A DNA stretch of 64,000 nucleotides, taken from positions 62,001 to 126,000 of the forward strand of contig WTXD01000068.1 of NCBI GenBank assembly GCA_022496205.1, read 5' to 3'. Both the position numbers and the translations under genes were made by a program. The notes beneath the pieces were generated by a model, which saw nothing but the letters and a program-made list of their open reading frames with translations, was not told the DNA's origin and searched no databases. Positions 45,038 to 57,535 of this stretch are shown here, piece after piece; the stretch's first letter is position 1; each line of letters opens with the position of its first letter. Source of the stretch: Gloeopeniophorella convolvens (lineage: Eukaryota > Basidiomycota > Agaricomycetes > Russulales).

Positions 45038-46081
45038 GATATGAGGTGGAAAGCTGTGTTAGAACGAGAGTGTTGTTGTGGGTGGATAGATCTAGAGGAG
45101 TTTGTTGACTACTCCTCGTTCAACTGCTTGCCCTCTTATACATCCGGAGTGGCATCCCTGCGGCCAGCCACGGCACGACAGATACTCATGCATCCGACGC
45201 TGTTGTGGCGTGAGTACTCTGTCCCGACGCTGCCAGTGACGGACGGGTTCGCCATTGCGGTTCCGCTCAAGCGCCCGAGACGCGCGTCGCACACGCAAAC
45301 ATTCGGGCTCGCGCGGGTCGTTCCTCCACGTGACCGCATTTTCCGGAAGACGCCGAGATACCGGTTCTCCCCGAACGCTCACCGGCACCCGCTACAATCC
45401 GGTACCCGACAATCGGAATGGGCTTCCAGCGGGCGGGCTTCTCCCAACAGTCAACAAACCCGAGCTTCCCCATCACCCAGTCTGCACAATCGGAAGGACG
45501 GCGCGTTATTTTCCACGTGGAATAGGGAGCCTAGGGTCCCTTCGGGGCCCTCGCGTCCGACCAGTCAAGAGGGACTGGTCCACGTACGCACAAGTGCGTG
45601 CCCGCTCCCGGGACTCCATCGCGCGCCTTCATTGACCCTGATGTTCCGCGGCCTCGCTCTCTTCCTTAGCATCAGCGTCCCCTGCTGCGCCTCGTTTGGT
45701 TTCAGCCAATCGGACTTGTGTTAGTATATGACCTTGGTTGCGTCCCGAAGCCCCGTCAAAAGCTACAGTGTCATGATCACGCCGCTCCACCGCTAAAGGG
45801 CACTAGCTATTGTTGAATGCTTGCTGTCGCACTCGGGGTAGGCTCAACGAAGATATCGTGAAGACCTTAGCTTCGTGATGCCTCGTCCTTGTGCAGCCAT
45901 CGGTGAGGTAATTCTGTTCGGCGCGGAGCGTCTCTCTCCGCTGCGTTGGCAGGGACACACCTCCGCCGTCACGCAGGTGTCAAAGCTCTAGGCACATGGA
46001 CTTCATATATTGATCTTTGCTCGTCATCATAGATACCGCACCATCTAAGTTACTCAGGTCATACATAAATTATAGAAGAGT
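45038..46081. other. Region upstream of formate dehydrogenase and downstream of F-box C
   Basis: A 227-codon frame (45041-45724 plus) starts next to the dehydrogenase start but has no domain and overlaps its probable promoter; rejected. From about 45900 on, the sequence matches the 3' flank of F-box E (51905-52063), part of the C/E duplication. Confidence 0.5.
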
Positions 46082-48165
46082 CTACTCAAAATTGTGAATG
46101 AGATCGTCGTGTCTGTTAGACCAGCTGGTGTTACCATTGAGCGTATGGTTTCTGCACTGTAAAGTCACGTCCGAGTCAGGGCGGCGATCGCGGAGAAACT
46201 GCTCATAAGATCTGAGGATACTGAATGTTTCTACCTCTTTATCGCTGATACTGGAGTATAGTACAACCTCCCTGAGATCGGGGACCAATTGAACCCAGTT
46301 TTCCAGCGCCGGTGTAAGGTGAGCAGCCCGCGCGACGACATTATCTACCCTCAAATTCGTCACTGACTTGAACCCTTCGAGGGCTTCGTTCCAGTAGCAT
46401 CCGGACGCGCTGCTGGGACGGACATCGGTTTTCAAGAACACTTCATCATTCTCAAAGCCGAGCACAAGCGTTCTCACGGACGAAAACACCGGCTCCAGAG
46501 CGGAATTGATGGCGATAAGGATTGGTTTCATGATCCCTACGTCTTCACCAAAGATCGTCCCGCAGTGATTGAACAACCTCAGCCTGATGTTTCCACCGCC
46601 AGAATATGTTTTGATGTAGGCGGTATCGCTAGTGATTCCCACATGCGCGGCGCTAGCATGGAATTTGGGGGGAGGCCTAGATGTAATGGGCGAGGTGTGG
46701 CCAGGCGATTTGGCTGCTCTGGTCAAAGAGGTCGATGTCAAGGTCGGAAAGAATGGGGACGTCGAATGCGGCGATCAACTCCTCCAGGTGGCGGCAGAAT
46801 CCCGAGAATGAAAACTTAGACGGCCTTGGTAATGAGATGGATGCGCCAGCTGTGGTGAATGGAACATCCAGTGGGAGGACGAGTATCAGATCTATCTTCA
46901 GACGTTCCAGCTGGAGCATGGCACGCAGTCTGCTCCCCAGGTCTTCTAGCCAGTCGACGTGAGTTAAGCCTTCAAGGTAATCAAGAGAGAGACTGAAGTT
47001 GGTATCGGATGCTGATGGAGTAAGTGGGAGTGGACCAATGATGTCAAGGAGTTCGAGTTTGCGCAGACGCACGTTGTCTTGAAGTGTGAATGTGTGTGGA
47101 AGAGTGATCAGGTCGATGGACGCAATAGAGAGGGTTTCCAACTTCACGGCCGGCCGGTTGACCATCAACAAGAGTTGATGTGCCCTCGTAATCAACGCGT
47201 TGATCTTGATTTACGATGCCCGCTCGAGGTGCCCGAGTGCAAGAGGTGCACCAGTAATCGAATCCAATGTCCAGGAGATACCTTTGTTGGATGGATAGTA
47301 AATGCTGACCGGAAGCTCGGCCGGCGAATGGCAAAGGATATCGGCGACGGGCAAGTTCCAGCTGCAGAGTATGGACAGCCGTAGGTATGTGGGAGACGCT
47401 ATGTTAATTTGTCGCCACCTCCGGCATATATGTGCTGGTACTAGTCGGTACCATTGGTACTGATACGGTTCCGGTTTCTGGAGTGTGGTGCGATGACGTG
47501 GATTCGATAACGAGGTGGCGCAGCTGCGCGAAGCGAGACGAAGTCGAGCGAGGATAGAGGTGAGCGAGCGAAACGAGCGCGAGAGGAAAAACGAGGCGCG
47601 CGAAGGTCGTTCGAGAACAACAGGATAGATTACAATCTGCGCAGGCTACATAGGTTTTATACATGAGATACGATAGGAGTCAAATGGCCGTGTTTGTAAG
47701 TAAGGAACATTAAGTATGGAGACAATAAGCATAGGAGGACGAAACATTACATGCGTGCGCGAGAATCGCGTTGCGCCCGGAACTAATTAGTATGGAACGT
47801 AGACGGAACTTGAAGGCATCTAGGATTCGATTCTTGAGGCGTTAGGAGAATGGGAAAGGGGGTCGCGGAACGGAATGGTGATGAGCGGCGGGCGAGCGGG
47901 GGATGAAGCGAGGCGCGCCGGCGGAGCGCGACTTGCAAATACAACAGAGTGCCCGGCCCTTCCTGAGTTCCTCCTCGCGGCAGTGACCATAAACTTCCAA
48001 AAGTACAGTGTCCGGAAGAGATTCAATAGTGGCAGTGTGCTGGCACTGCCGGGTGGTAGACACCACAAGGCTACCTGCGCAGTCACGGTATATAAGGCCC
48101 AAGAAAAGGAAGCAGAGGCGTTACTCACCCTGATCATCGCCGCCGTGAAAGGGTACGCCAGACAT
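46082..48165 (-). pseudogene. F-box/LRR-like pseudogene C, interrupted by a solo LTR
   Basis: Closest to F-box E across its length. Exon 1 (48165-48129, MSGVPFHGG...) and the GTGAGT donor correspond to E. The second exon starts with the F-box ESLPDTVLLEVYGHCREEELRKG, which breaks off at 47951 where a 461-bp LTR is inserted. It resumes at 47480 with YQWYRLVPAHICRRWRQI. Further lesions are a TAA at 47213-47211, missing sequence around 47200, and a frame change near 46680. The remaining LRR-like part (46741-46082) ends like E. The gene cannot be functional. Confidence 0.9.
47486..47946. mobile_element. Solo LTR in F-box C
   Basis: 461 bp starting TGGTGCGATGACG and ending AAATACAACA (TG...CA), flanked by the 5-bp direct repeat GAGTG (47481-47485 and 47947-47951). 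F-box E, which lacks it, shows the unoccupied site (TTCTGAAGTGCCCCGCC at 53455-53471). The termini, 5-bp duplication and lack of an internal region define a solo LTR left by LTR-LTR recombination. It is unrelated in sequence to the copia LTR in this window, so a different element family, probably gypsy, is implied. Confidence 0.9.
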
Positions 48166-48967
48166 ACTTTACGGGGTGGTCCCGCCTTACTTGAGGATTG
48201 TGACGAAGATGGAAGACGACGTATGCGAGGTCGTGATCGAGTGGGAGTGGTGACGAACGGCGTGGTGGAGGGACAAAGCGACTGACGCGCACTGCAATCT
48301 TCGTGCTAGCGTTGAACGGACGGGTGGAGGATTTTGATTACAGGAAGCAGGAAGCCTTGGCTTGGCCCCTTGGAGCTGGGGCGTCGGATGGAGACTGTTG
48401 TAGGGGCACTCGCGCGCCTTGCAAGGGGTGGTCAATGGGTGGGACGACAACCTCGGGCGCGCCGTTCTCAGTGAGCGTCCCGTGCCGCCTCGTGCGGTGA
48501 CGTAAATCCTTTTATAATGCGTGTCCGAGTCTGCAATGTTGCCGGTTTTGGCTTGGTTTTGGCCATACAGCAGAGAGAAGTACCTGAATCTATGCGCATG
48601 CCTCGATAGTCATCGTGCACCGCACGCCAGACGCAATAGGTACATCAAGGGAATAGTGCTCAACCTGACGAGCAGAAGGACAGGTGGACGGCGTTGAAGT
48701 TTTAGACTCATCACAGTATGCTCTTGTGATATGGTTCGCTTCTGGCGCGTCTGTACGGACAAACGTGCGCGCAGCTCATCCCTTCGTATTCGAAAGGCGC
48801 TGATGCCGCGATGGAAGTCCGATGAGAGGCTGCAGTGATCGTCGGGGTGCTGATCGAAGGCGATAGCCAGTACACGTACTACTTCAATCGTCTAGGGGCG
48901 CTCCAAGTGGTTGTCTATAACGAAGGTACGTGAGTGGTATCTATCAGCGGCCGGGATCCATGGTCCA
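48166..48967. other. Duplicated upstream region of F-box C
   Basis: No gene. It matches 53690-54250 upstream of F-box E (for example GTCCCGTGCCGCC...GTGACGTAA here and GTCCCATGCCGCC...GTGACGTAA there), so promoters were duplicated along with the genes. The TGACGTAA core is a candidate bZIP/CREB-type site present in both. Confidence 0.6.
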
Positions 48968-50507
48968 CTAATTATCCGTGGCCGAACAGAGCACATCTTC
49001 ATGTCGATCCAGCCACGGCTCATAAAAAAGTAACTTGCAAGATACGTCCACCGATCGACGAGCCTCTGAGACAATCTCCTGTAACTCCACCATCGGCTCG
49101 CGTATATCGACGAAGTCCTCATAGACATGCGTAAACAGCGTAACCTCCTCGACTTTGGGGAGTATCTCCGAAAAACCCTTTTGCTGCAACGCTTGTGCCA
49201 CAGGCAGAGACGCGACGCCATCGATCCTGAGTTTCTTCACAGATTTGAACGGCTTGAGCATGGAGCGCCAATACCGCGACTCTGCTATTTCTTCCACCAA
49301 GTCTCCGACATCCTCAAATGGTTCGAACAGGCGAAATCCGAATACAAGGATCTCCGTTTCTCCACAAATAGACCCGAGAGCATCAGTAAGGCTGGTGATG
49401 GAAGTCTCCAGGTCCGCGCTCTCATGATAAATCTTCAAATCGACTCTCCCCCCTCTGTGAGGATAAGCTTCGAGGAGGATGATGCCACTGGTGAGACCTA
49501 TATGCACCGTCTTGCACTTGAGTCGAGGTGCGTTGCCAAAAAATTGGGGAAGCGACGGCGCTATGAGCGGAGTCCACGGGTCGAAGAGCTTAACGCTCAT
49601 GGTGGAAAGGAGAGGGGCATCAAATGCATCCGCGAGGGCCTGCAGGTGGGAACCCGAGCCGGACAGAGTGACTTGTAGCAACACCGGGAGTGAAGTTCGT
49701 TCTGTCACAAAGGGGAGGAAAGTGTGCTGGTGGAGGTCCAGATCAAGGTGTTCTAACCTCAGCATGCTGCGGATACACTCAACGAGCTCGTGGAACCAGT
49801 TGAGATCGAAAGATTCTTCAGGTTGAGCGCCGAAGTGGAACTTCACGACGTGCGGAAAACGAATGCGAGGAGGAAACACGCCGGATAGATGGACTTCGCG
49901 TAATTTGGGGGCGTTACCAAAGAGGAACGAGGCTGGGAGCGTGGTGTTTGCCGAGGATACCAAGTGAAGCTGTTCGAGGTTGGGTGCTTCCCCGCGCACT
50001 GATGCAACAAATTTGTCCGACACCGCGGGAGTCATATATAAGGATACCTCGCACAGCCGGTCTAGGTGCCCGAGCGCGAAGATTAAGGCATCCACCTGCT
50101 TGGACGACAGTGCGGCTTTGGAACCCGACGAATTGACTATGAGCGGAAATGGTGGGGAGTGGCGTATGATGTCGACCATGGGAAGGTGCACGCCACAGAG
50201 AGTTCGTAACTGCAGACTCTTTGGCGATGCGATGATAAGTTCACGCCATCTGCGACACACATGCGCTGGGTGTAGGTTCCACCATTGGCGACACCAATAG
50301 CCCATATCCCATGCAAATATGCTATCCCGATAGGCATGAAAAACCTCTAGAAGCGCGGTATCGGGAAGGGAATGTATCGTTGTGGGCTGGAGAGAGCCAC
50401 CATCTGTTCGGGTGTGCGTTAGCAGCAGCAAGAGCCGTGAAAATTAAGTGACACTCACCGTTGTAACCAGTACCGTTGACTTCCATCGACGAGTTCTCTA
50501 TCAGCAT
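48968..50507 (-). CDS. F-box/LRR-like protein D
   Basis: Exon 1 50507-50459 and exon 2 50403-48968 around a 55-bp intron; 494 aa. A later start at 50486 is possible. The F-box is IHSLPDTALLEVFHAYRD...WWNLHPAHVCRRWRELIIASPKSLQL, then leucine-rich irregular repeats (APNLEQLHLVSS, NAPKLREVHLSG, MLRLEHLDLDLHQH, SVKKLRIDGVASL) and a C-terminus ending EPWLDRHEDVLCSATDN. The frame is intact. Substrate recruitment to SCF is inferred from the F-box. It is most similar in layout to B and E but clearly older as a duplicate. Confidence 0.87.
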
Positions 50508-52063
50508 ATCTCCGGCGGGGCGGTGCGCTTGCGAAGGACGAGAGAATGCGCAGGTTGGACCGGTAGACGGACAAAAGGATGAGATCGATTAGGATTATGA
50601 TGGGAAGGGACGCTTCAGGAATATGGGAGTGCGCCGTCGAGCAGGTCCTGTCCATGAAGGGGGAGGGCGTCTGGGTGCCGAGCTAGCAAGACATTGACGC
50701 GTGCAAACCGCGAGGACGACATGAGGTAGCGCCACCGACCGCGATCAGCACACGCGTGCATGGGACCGGCGGGGGACATGATGAAGAGAGTGTTTAGAGA
50801 CGGGACCATCGGGGAGTCCTCATCCGAAATGCGAGGGGGGCGTCGCAAATGAGGGAGCGCAAATGAGGGAGCGCAGCGATACGGCGACGTGGACAAAGTC
50901 GAGAGCAAGAGGCTGTTGTTGTCACCCAGACGACCGTGGGGAACTCGAGTTCGGTGCTTGGCAAACGCCTCGGATCCGGCGGCCGGCCCAACAAACGCTT
51001 TGTGTTCGATTCTTCACCGTCACAGTGTTCAAATGACTCGCGGCGGGCACTTCGCAGCTTTGGTCTCGCCGGTTGGGTCTTCCATATTCATGTTTGCTTT
51101 CTGCAGCTGGTTATACACGCTCGCGGACAGATGCAATAAGACGAATCCTGAGCTCTCTGGCCGCTTCGCCATGCTCTCCCACCCTCGCCGTTCACTGGTC
51201 CGGTGACTTACATAGTAGGCCCTAACGCCAACAACTTTGCAGACGGGCTGGCCGTCGTCGCCGTCTTCCATCAACGTATCTCATTGCATCAGCGTTCCGG
51301 CACGATTGGTTCGGCCCTTGTACTCCCTTGAAGTGCGCCATTCCTGGAATTGAATACCACTCGCTGCGAACCAGCTATTTGCGGCAGCTTCCTCTGCGAC
51401 ACACATGACGCCATGCGAGGATCCGTACGTACGCCCGCCGGGGCCCTAGTTCCATGATGCCCCGTTCCAGTATTACATCTATCGGCGGTGCGTGCCAACA
51501 CCGAGTTGGACACAATTCGATGTCGGTTTATCCTGTTACTCATGAGTGACGTGAACAGTCTGGATGCCGCGCAGTACGGTGGCCTGCCATGCTCCTCTTC
51601 ATCTCGAGACCTGTACCGCAAGGCTCGCCGCTCCCGTTCGCACTCTTCACACACACTTGAGGTTCGCGCACTGATCGTGCAGCAATCGCAGACTCAATTG
51701 CTCCAGGTACATCCATAACGGACAACATCCAAGCCAAGCTCCGTCTTTACTCTGGCTTATGCTCGACGGCGGTACTAACTGGTGACTACTTGCTATGCAA
51801 TGCGGGGCGTAATTCAAGCTTTCAGAGGTGGTGTGAACACTTTGTCGAAGTAGGAGACTCCTGGCCAACGACATGCAGGTCACAGCTAGAGCATGATTAC
51901 CCACCTGTAATGTAGTTCTGTTCTCGCCGCTGCGCTGGTAGGGATGCGCCCGCACCGCGATGCAGGTGTCGAAGTGTCACACGAACCCCATGTATTGATC
52001 CTTGTTACCACCATAGATACCGCACCATGTAGGCTACCCAGATTATATATATTATAGGACTGT
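50508..52063. other. Region between F-box D and F-box E
   Basis: Contains the conserved fragment listed at 50590-50910 and a plus-strand piece around 50936-51060 (SSVLGKRLGSGGRPNKRFVF) that looks like the N-terminus of some coding exon but has no continuation I can follow. The rest is short frames. From about 51905 the sequence is shared with the F-box C 3' flank. Confidence 0.4.
50590..50910 (-). pseudogene. Unknown conserved coding fragment, copy 1
   Basis: The minus frame has IMSPAGPMHACADRGRWRYL followed by MSSSRFARVNVLLARHPDAL and ends GQDLLDGALPYS. A diverged copy is present on the plus strand at 58400-58690. Similarity is visible at DNA level over about 250 bp, including the block CATGTCCCCCGCC and CCCATGCACGCGTGTGCTGAT. 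I do not recognise the protein. Confidence 0.6.
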
Positions 52064-53674
52064 CTACTTAGGGAAGTAGAAGAGATCGTTGTGTCTCTTG
52101 GACCAGCTAATTGCTCCATTGGGCGTATAAATTCTGCACTGCAGACTCACATCTGAGTCAGGGAGACAATTGCGGAGAAACCAGCGTCTGAGAATGTCGA
52201 CCGTTTCCGTCTCCGAATCGTTGATGCCGAAATAGAGTAAAACCTCCCTGAGATCGGGAACCAGTTGGACCCATCTTTTTAGCGCCACAGTGTAGGCAAC
52301 ACGCGCGACAATGCTGTCTACCCTCAAAGTTGTCACTGACTTGAAACCCTTGAGGGCTTCATTCCAGTAGCATCCGGACACGGTGTCAAAGTGCCAGATG
52401 ACGATTTCCTCCGCATCTGCATCATTGTTAAATCCGAGTACCAGCGTTCTCGCGGAAGAAAACACAGGCTCTAGAGCGGAATTGATGGCGATGATGGTGG
52501 GCTTCATAATCCTTGTGTCTTCATCCGCAACCGTCCCGCGGTAATTAATGACCCTCAGCCGGATGCTTCCTCCGTCAGAATCTGTTCTGATGTAGGCGAA
52601 ACCCCTAGCGATTCCCACATGCGCGACGCTAGCATTGAACCTGGGGGAGGCTTGAATGTATCGGGAGAGCTCTGGAATGTCGATTGGCGTGGTCAGATCG
52701 ACGAAGTCGATATTCAATTGGGAAAGGACAGGGGCATCGAAGAGGGAGATCAGACCCTCCAGGTGGTAGCACGAGCCCGAGAATGTGAACTCAGACAGTC
52801 TTGGCAATGAGATGGGTGCACCACCTCTATCGATTGAAACAGTAAGCGGGAGGGAGTCGAGTTCCAGATCCAGGCACTCCAGCTGGGGCATGTTGCGCAA
52901 TTGACTCCCCAGGGTTTCCAGCCAGTCGACGTGAGTCGAGCCTTCAGGATAGTCGAGAGAGAGAATGAAGTCGGTGACAGATGCTGGCGGAGTAAGTTGG
53001 AATGGATTGGAGATGTCAAAGAGTTCAAATCTGCGAAGACGCGCATTGCCTTGGAGAGTGAATGTGTGTGGAATAGTAAGCCGGTCTCGGATGCACTCAA
53101 TATGGAGGGTCTCCAGTTTCGGGGCTGGCCGGTTAATCATCGACAAGAGCTTGTCCTCCTCCGAGGTCAATGCGTCAATGACGATGTGCGACGTCCGGTC
53201 GAGGTACCCGAGTGCGAGGAGTGCGTCACTAATCGATTCCGGGCTCCATTCGTGAAAGACCTCCTCGTTAGTGGGATAGAGAATGCTGACCGGGAGCTCA
53301 GCCGGAGAATGGCGAAGGATTTCGGCGACGGGCAATTCCCAGCTGCAGAGTATGGACAGCCGCAGGCGTGTGGGGGATGCAATGATAATTTGTCGCCATC
53401 TCTGGCATACGTGCGCTGGCACCAGTTGGTACCATTGGTACAGATGTGGTTGCGACTTCTGAAGTGCCCCGCCTTTCCTAAGCTCCTCCTCACGGCAATG
53501 ATCGAAAACTTCCAGGAGTACAACGTCTGGAAGAGATTCGATGGTCACAGTGTGCTTGAAGGCAGATGCCATAACAGTACCTGCGCAGACACAGCATATA
53601 AGGCCCAAGAAAACGCAACCGAGGAGATGTTACTCACCATGAAAGGGCGGCGCGTCAACCCCGACTGCAGACAT
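52064..53674 (-). CDS. F-box/LRR-like protein E
   Basis: Exon 1 53674-53638 (MSAVGVDAPPFHG), 57-bp intron with GTGAGT donor, exon 2 53580-52064; 517 aa. The F-box is IESLPDVVLLEVFDHCREEEL...WYQLVPAHVCQRWRQIIIASPTRLRL, then leucine-rich irregular repeats (APKLETLHIECI, NARLRRFELFDI, MPQLECLDLELDSL, SARTLVLGFNNDADAEE, SVTTLRVDSIVARV). The frame is intact. An internal ATG at 53572 would give 502 aa without splicing. Upstream and downstream flanks are shared with pseudogene C, so E is the surviving copy of that pair. Confidence 0.88.
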
Positions 53675-54394
53675 GAATGGGACCGTCTTACTTGAGGATT
53701 GTGACAAGGATAGGAGATGACGTGTGCACGGTCGTAACGGAGTGAGAGCGAAGGAAGCTGGACGGACTGATGGAGGGAACGATGGAGAGCCAGAGTGGCC
53801 GCCGCCCAGGTTGCGTCTGTGTCGAACGGACGAACGGAGGACAGGAAGCCACGCCGTTATTTGACCTCTGGGAGCGTTAAGCAGCTGTAGGAACGCTAAG
53901 GCTGCGGGTTGTCCTCGGAGTCGTGATGCCGCGCCGGTGGCACCTTGAGAACGAGAAAGCGATGGTGCGACGCCGTTGCTCGCAGCGGCGGCCCTCTGGC
54001 TGGCAGGGGTCGCTGGGCAGGCTCGAACGCGCTGTGGACGCGTCGTTCTGAGCTCATCAAATTGCGTCCCATGCCGCCGTGCGTGACGTAAGTATTATTT
54101 ACATATGCGCGTCCGCATTGCGGCTCTTTTGACGACGCATCTGAGTCTGCGTGTGCCTCGATGTCATGATGCGCGGACCCAATGCATCAAGGGAATGGAG
54201 CTCGACTTGGCGAGCAGAGAAACGGGTGGACGGCGTTGAGACTTCGGACCCATCGCGGTATACCCTTGTGATGTCGCGCTCGGTCGACGTCGCGCGCGCG
54301 TCGTACGTCGTCGTTACGAGCTCGAGCTGAGCGCTGAGCGCTGAAGCTGAAGCTTTGAAGGACAGTTATGCATTCTGCTCATGTTTCTTGCAGA

Positions 54395-54735
54395 CCATAT
54401 ATACGAACCAGCGCTCGAAAGTGTTGTCCAACAAGCGACACCTGCATTTGAGGAACGCGAGAGCAGACTCCAAGGTAGCGTCCCGCCTTCCTCCCCGGTA
54501 ACACCGACCTGCAATGATGCCAGATGAAAAACGCCCACGCGAGTCGTGTGGAGATATCACACGACTCCGATCCCTGACCCTATGCGCAGGTACCCCGGGC
54601 CCGAGGCGATGCGCGCGTACGAGTTCTTCGCAGTGATCAACCACGAAGGCCAGATCGATAACGGGCGCTATATGTCCTTCGCGCGGTACGACGACACCGT
54701 GTACCCTCTCTCCCTCCACCTCTCAACGCAATGAC
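54395..54735 (+). pseudogene. Truncated Ubp8-like copy
   Basis: Matches the Ubp8-like gene in three pieces: part of exon 3 with its donor (YEPALE..., 54409-54475), the first bases of exon 4, then a direct jump to the end of intron 6 and exon 7 (YPGPEAMRAYEFFAVINHEG, ARYDDTV). About 1 kb including the catalytic Cys exon is missing. The His-box copy has NGRY in place of NGHY, so the catalytic His is also lost. It is the left end of the second block. Confidence 0.9.
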
Positions 54736-54808
54736 CCAACATTGAAACTTCATTGTCTCCTCCAAATCACACAGAATGTGTGGCAGCGCGACGCATCAGC
54801 AACCTCGG

Positions 54809-56624
54809 CTAGAAGTTGTACCAGTACGTCTTGGTGATCTCCCCGGGATGCCGTACCTAAATAAGGCACGGTCAGTACGGGGTCAAAGTACAACTATACC
54901 ACTCACATATGTGCGCACCTCAAAGGTCGCGATCCCATTCTCGAGAAGAGAACACGCCACCGCGTTGTTGGGTCTAACCTCCTCTGGAAGCGCAATCTCC
55001 CGTTCCAGGAACGGAAGGCCGCCGTCCTCCTTCATCTCCTGTTGCTTTCGCTGACGCCCCTTCTCTTCGTTTATCTCCCGGTCTTCTGGGTAATGGGCGC
55101 GGTGGGACGGCATAGCAGCGGCCTCCGCGTGCGCGATGCGCGCAGGGCTGTAATCCCGCACCCTCACGACCCATCGCCCATCGCTCTCGCGTAGGAGCGG
55201 CGGGCCCGTGAGCACCCGCATCCCCATGCTCCGGTGCACCACCAGCCGCTCCGTGCTCTCTTCCATGATATGCACCGCCTGCGTAGCCCACTCACTCGGC
55301 GGGAGCACGGTGGCGGGCGGGTGCGCATGGAACAGTTTGAGCAGCACGTGCGCAGGCACATGAATGTCACGCTCCATTGCTGACGTTGTGAGCTGCAGAG
55401 CGAGTATACGCTCTGCGCCTGTCTCGCGCAGCCCCTCTTCGGGGGCGGCCGCGCGACGCAGCTTGATGACGTTGCGCCGCATGACGAGGCTCCGGCGTGC
55501 AGTTTCTTCAGGAAGAGGCGGGAGCGCGACGCGGAAGCACCGCCCGTCAGTGATGGCGACTGGCTCGGGCCCCGCACGGACCTCATATACGAAGAGGCTT
55601 GCGGTCAGATGGTCTTCGTCCAGATCCGCGGCGACGATATGATCTTCGTCGAGAAACTCGAATGTTCGGAGGTCGGACTGGGCTGAATAAGGCTGAGGGT
55701 GGATGTGGATAAGCAACGGTGTTGGATGGAGAGCGCTGCGGGGGTACTCACGATGTCAGCGAGGCGCTCGCCTGTTTTCCAGCTCCAGATTATAATGGAA
55801 CCCGCAGGCTCTTGCACGGAATGGACTTGCGCAGCAAATCGGTCGCCACAGATGGTGAGTGTGTCTAGGTGAAAACCCCTGGACGGATCCTGAACGATCC
55901 CATGGGTCTCACTCAAGGGGTGAGGATCCCCAGTTGACAGTTGTAGGACGTGGAAGTTGACAGGGGTGGTATCGACGAGTCTATGGAGAAGTGGTGAGCG
56001 GGCTATGTGCGCCGAAAGCCATAAAGCAATCGCACGGTTGAAGTACGACCAAATCCTGCGCCTCATCTACGTCAAACTGCCACGGGTAGAAGCTCAGATC
56101 GAGGTCCCAATGCTTCTCTTCTACGCCACGCAGCTTGGACGGGAGGCGTTGAACAGCTAGTGAGGCTATAGCATGGGGATTCCGGCCAATAGATCCGGTG
56201 ATGTACGCCAGCAGGCCTCCGGAGGCAATGAGCGGCAGTCTCTTGTCAAACAAGGATTTGGATGCGCTACTCCAAGCGCTACTCTCCGACCAAGAGAGCG
56301 TCTCCCACGCTTTCTGGTGCTCTTGCAGCTTTTGAAGGCGCGTGACGGCGTCGATATTGCTATCCTCGCCGCATTGCATTCCCGACGCAGCAAGCCCCAG
56401 CTCATACCGCAGAGTAGCGCTTCCCCTGATCACCATGTTCAGCTTCCCGCATGTCTAAGTAATGTGAATGCTAGCAGAGTGTAAAACGAGTTGGAAGCTT
56501 GTCAACACACCTGCGAGCAAGTAACAATGAACCGCCAATCCCCGTATCCTATGATCTTCACCCAGAGCTCTGCCGGGAGACTAATGAGGTGACGAATCGG
56601 CGTAGCCGTTGATGCAGTCTTCAT
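54809..56624 (-). CDS. F-box protein A' (duplicate of A)
   Basis: Start ATG at 56624 (MKTASTATPIRH); the second Met used in A is Pro here. The F-box is SLPAELWVKIIGYGDWRFIVTCSQ, then a splice to the region at 56436 (MVIRGSATLRYELGLAASGM). Downstream come FHVLQLSTGDPHPLSETHG and LTICGDRFA, then the C-terminal half (54883-55716) with IHVPAHVLLKLFHAHPP and VHRSMGMRVLTGPPLL. The last intron (GTGCGC donor after ATFE, TTATTTAG acceptor) leads to VRHPGEITKTYWYNF and the stop at 54809. One junction near 56000 is unresolved, as in A. No certain inactivating lesion is seen, so it may be expressed. Confidence 0.72.
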
Positions 56625-57193
56625 GATTCGACTCGCAGGTCACTGTGGCCCCATGTCCGGATTCTGTGTAAGAGGAGCCATTCAGAAGCCGATAGAGGAT
56701 TTACTCACGATTTGGGTGGGAACGTCCACTCGTTTCCTGAGGGGTTTACGCGGATGTACTTCAATATATATCCTTGTGCGCCATCCCGACGCCTGATTCA
56801 GGTGTGAGGCAGGGCAACTAGACTCGTGACAGCCTCGAGGACATGGCATTCATGACAGCAGTGATCACGGTGGCAATCACAAGCGCACTTTGGAGCCCGC
56901 ATTGACACAGATTAACACCACGCACCGCGCGCGCCCTCCTGACACCGCTTCGGTCACTGTCTCATTCATTCAACGACCACGTCCATCATCCCTGGTCAAC
57001 TCCACCAAGCGGTGTAAACAGCGAATAATGAATCGCTCTTGAAAGTCTTCGGTGCTGTCCCCGAGCAGGCAGCTCTCCGAAGAAGTGCAAGACCAATACA
57101 CTGAGACACTGCGTCTTCAGTTCGAAACCAATAAATACTCAAGTCTCAGTTGAAAGAATGACTCTTCGCTATTATACTGGTGACTCCGGTCCG

Positions 57194-57415
57194 TCAGAAC
57201 CTGTACCAATGCACTTCGAGGATCTCCCGCATCCCCGTGCTCCGGCGCACTGTCAGCCACTCCGTGCTCTCCGCCATGATGCACACTGCCTGGATAGCCC
57301 ATCCGCTCGGCGGGAGCACAGTTGCTGGCGGGTGCTCACGAAACAGCTTGAGCAGTACATGCACGGGGACGTGGATGTCGCTCTCCACTATATCGTGTGT
57401 CGTACGCAGTAGCAT
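57194..57415 (-). pseudogene. F-box A-type C-terminal fragment, second copy
   Basis: IHVPVHVLLKLFREHPPATVLPPS and the following EWLTVRRSTGMREILEVHWY match the fragment at 40628-40873. It confirms that the block duplication included this relic. Confidence 0.85.
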
Positions 57416-57535
57416 ATACCTAGACTGGTGACCGAGTCTCTTACTGCACTGACGATGGCAAGCATGTAACGGTGTTGACCTGGAGATCAGTAAGATAACC
57501 TATAGTCACAGGTAAGTGCTTCCATTCGCCACCCA

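Noticed and set aside
45041..45724. 227-codon plus-strand frame upstream of formate dehydrogenase
   Set aside because: Sits in the divergent promoter region, with no recognisable domain or splice-supported extension.
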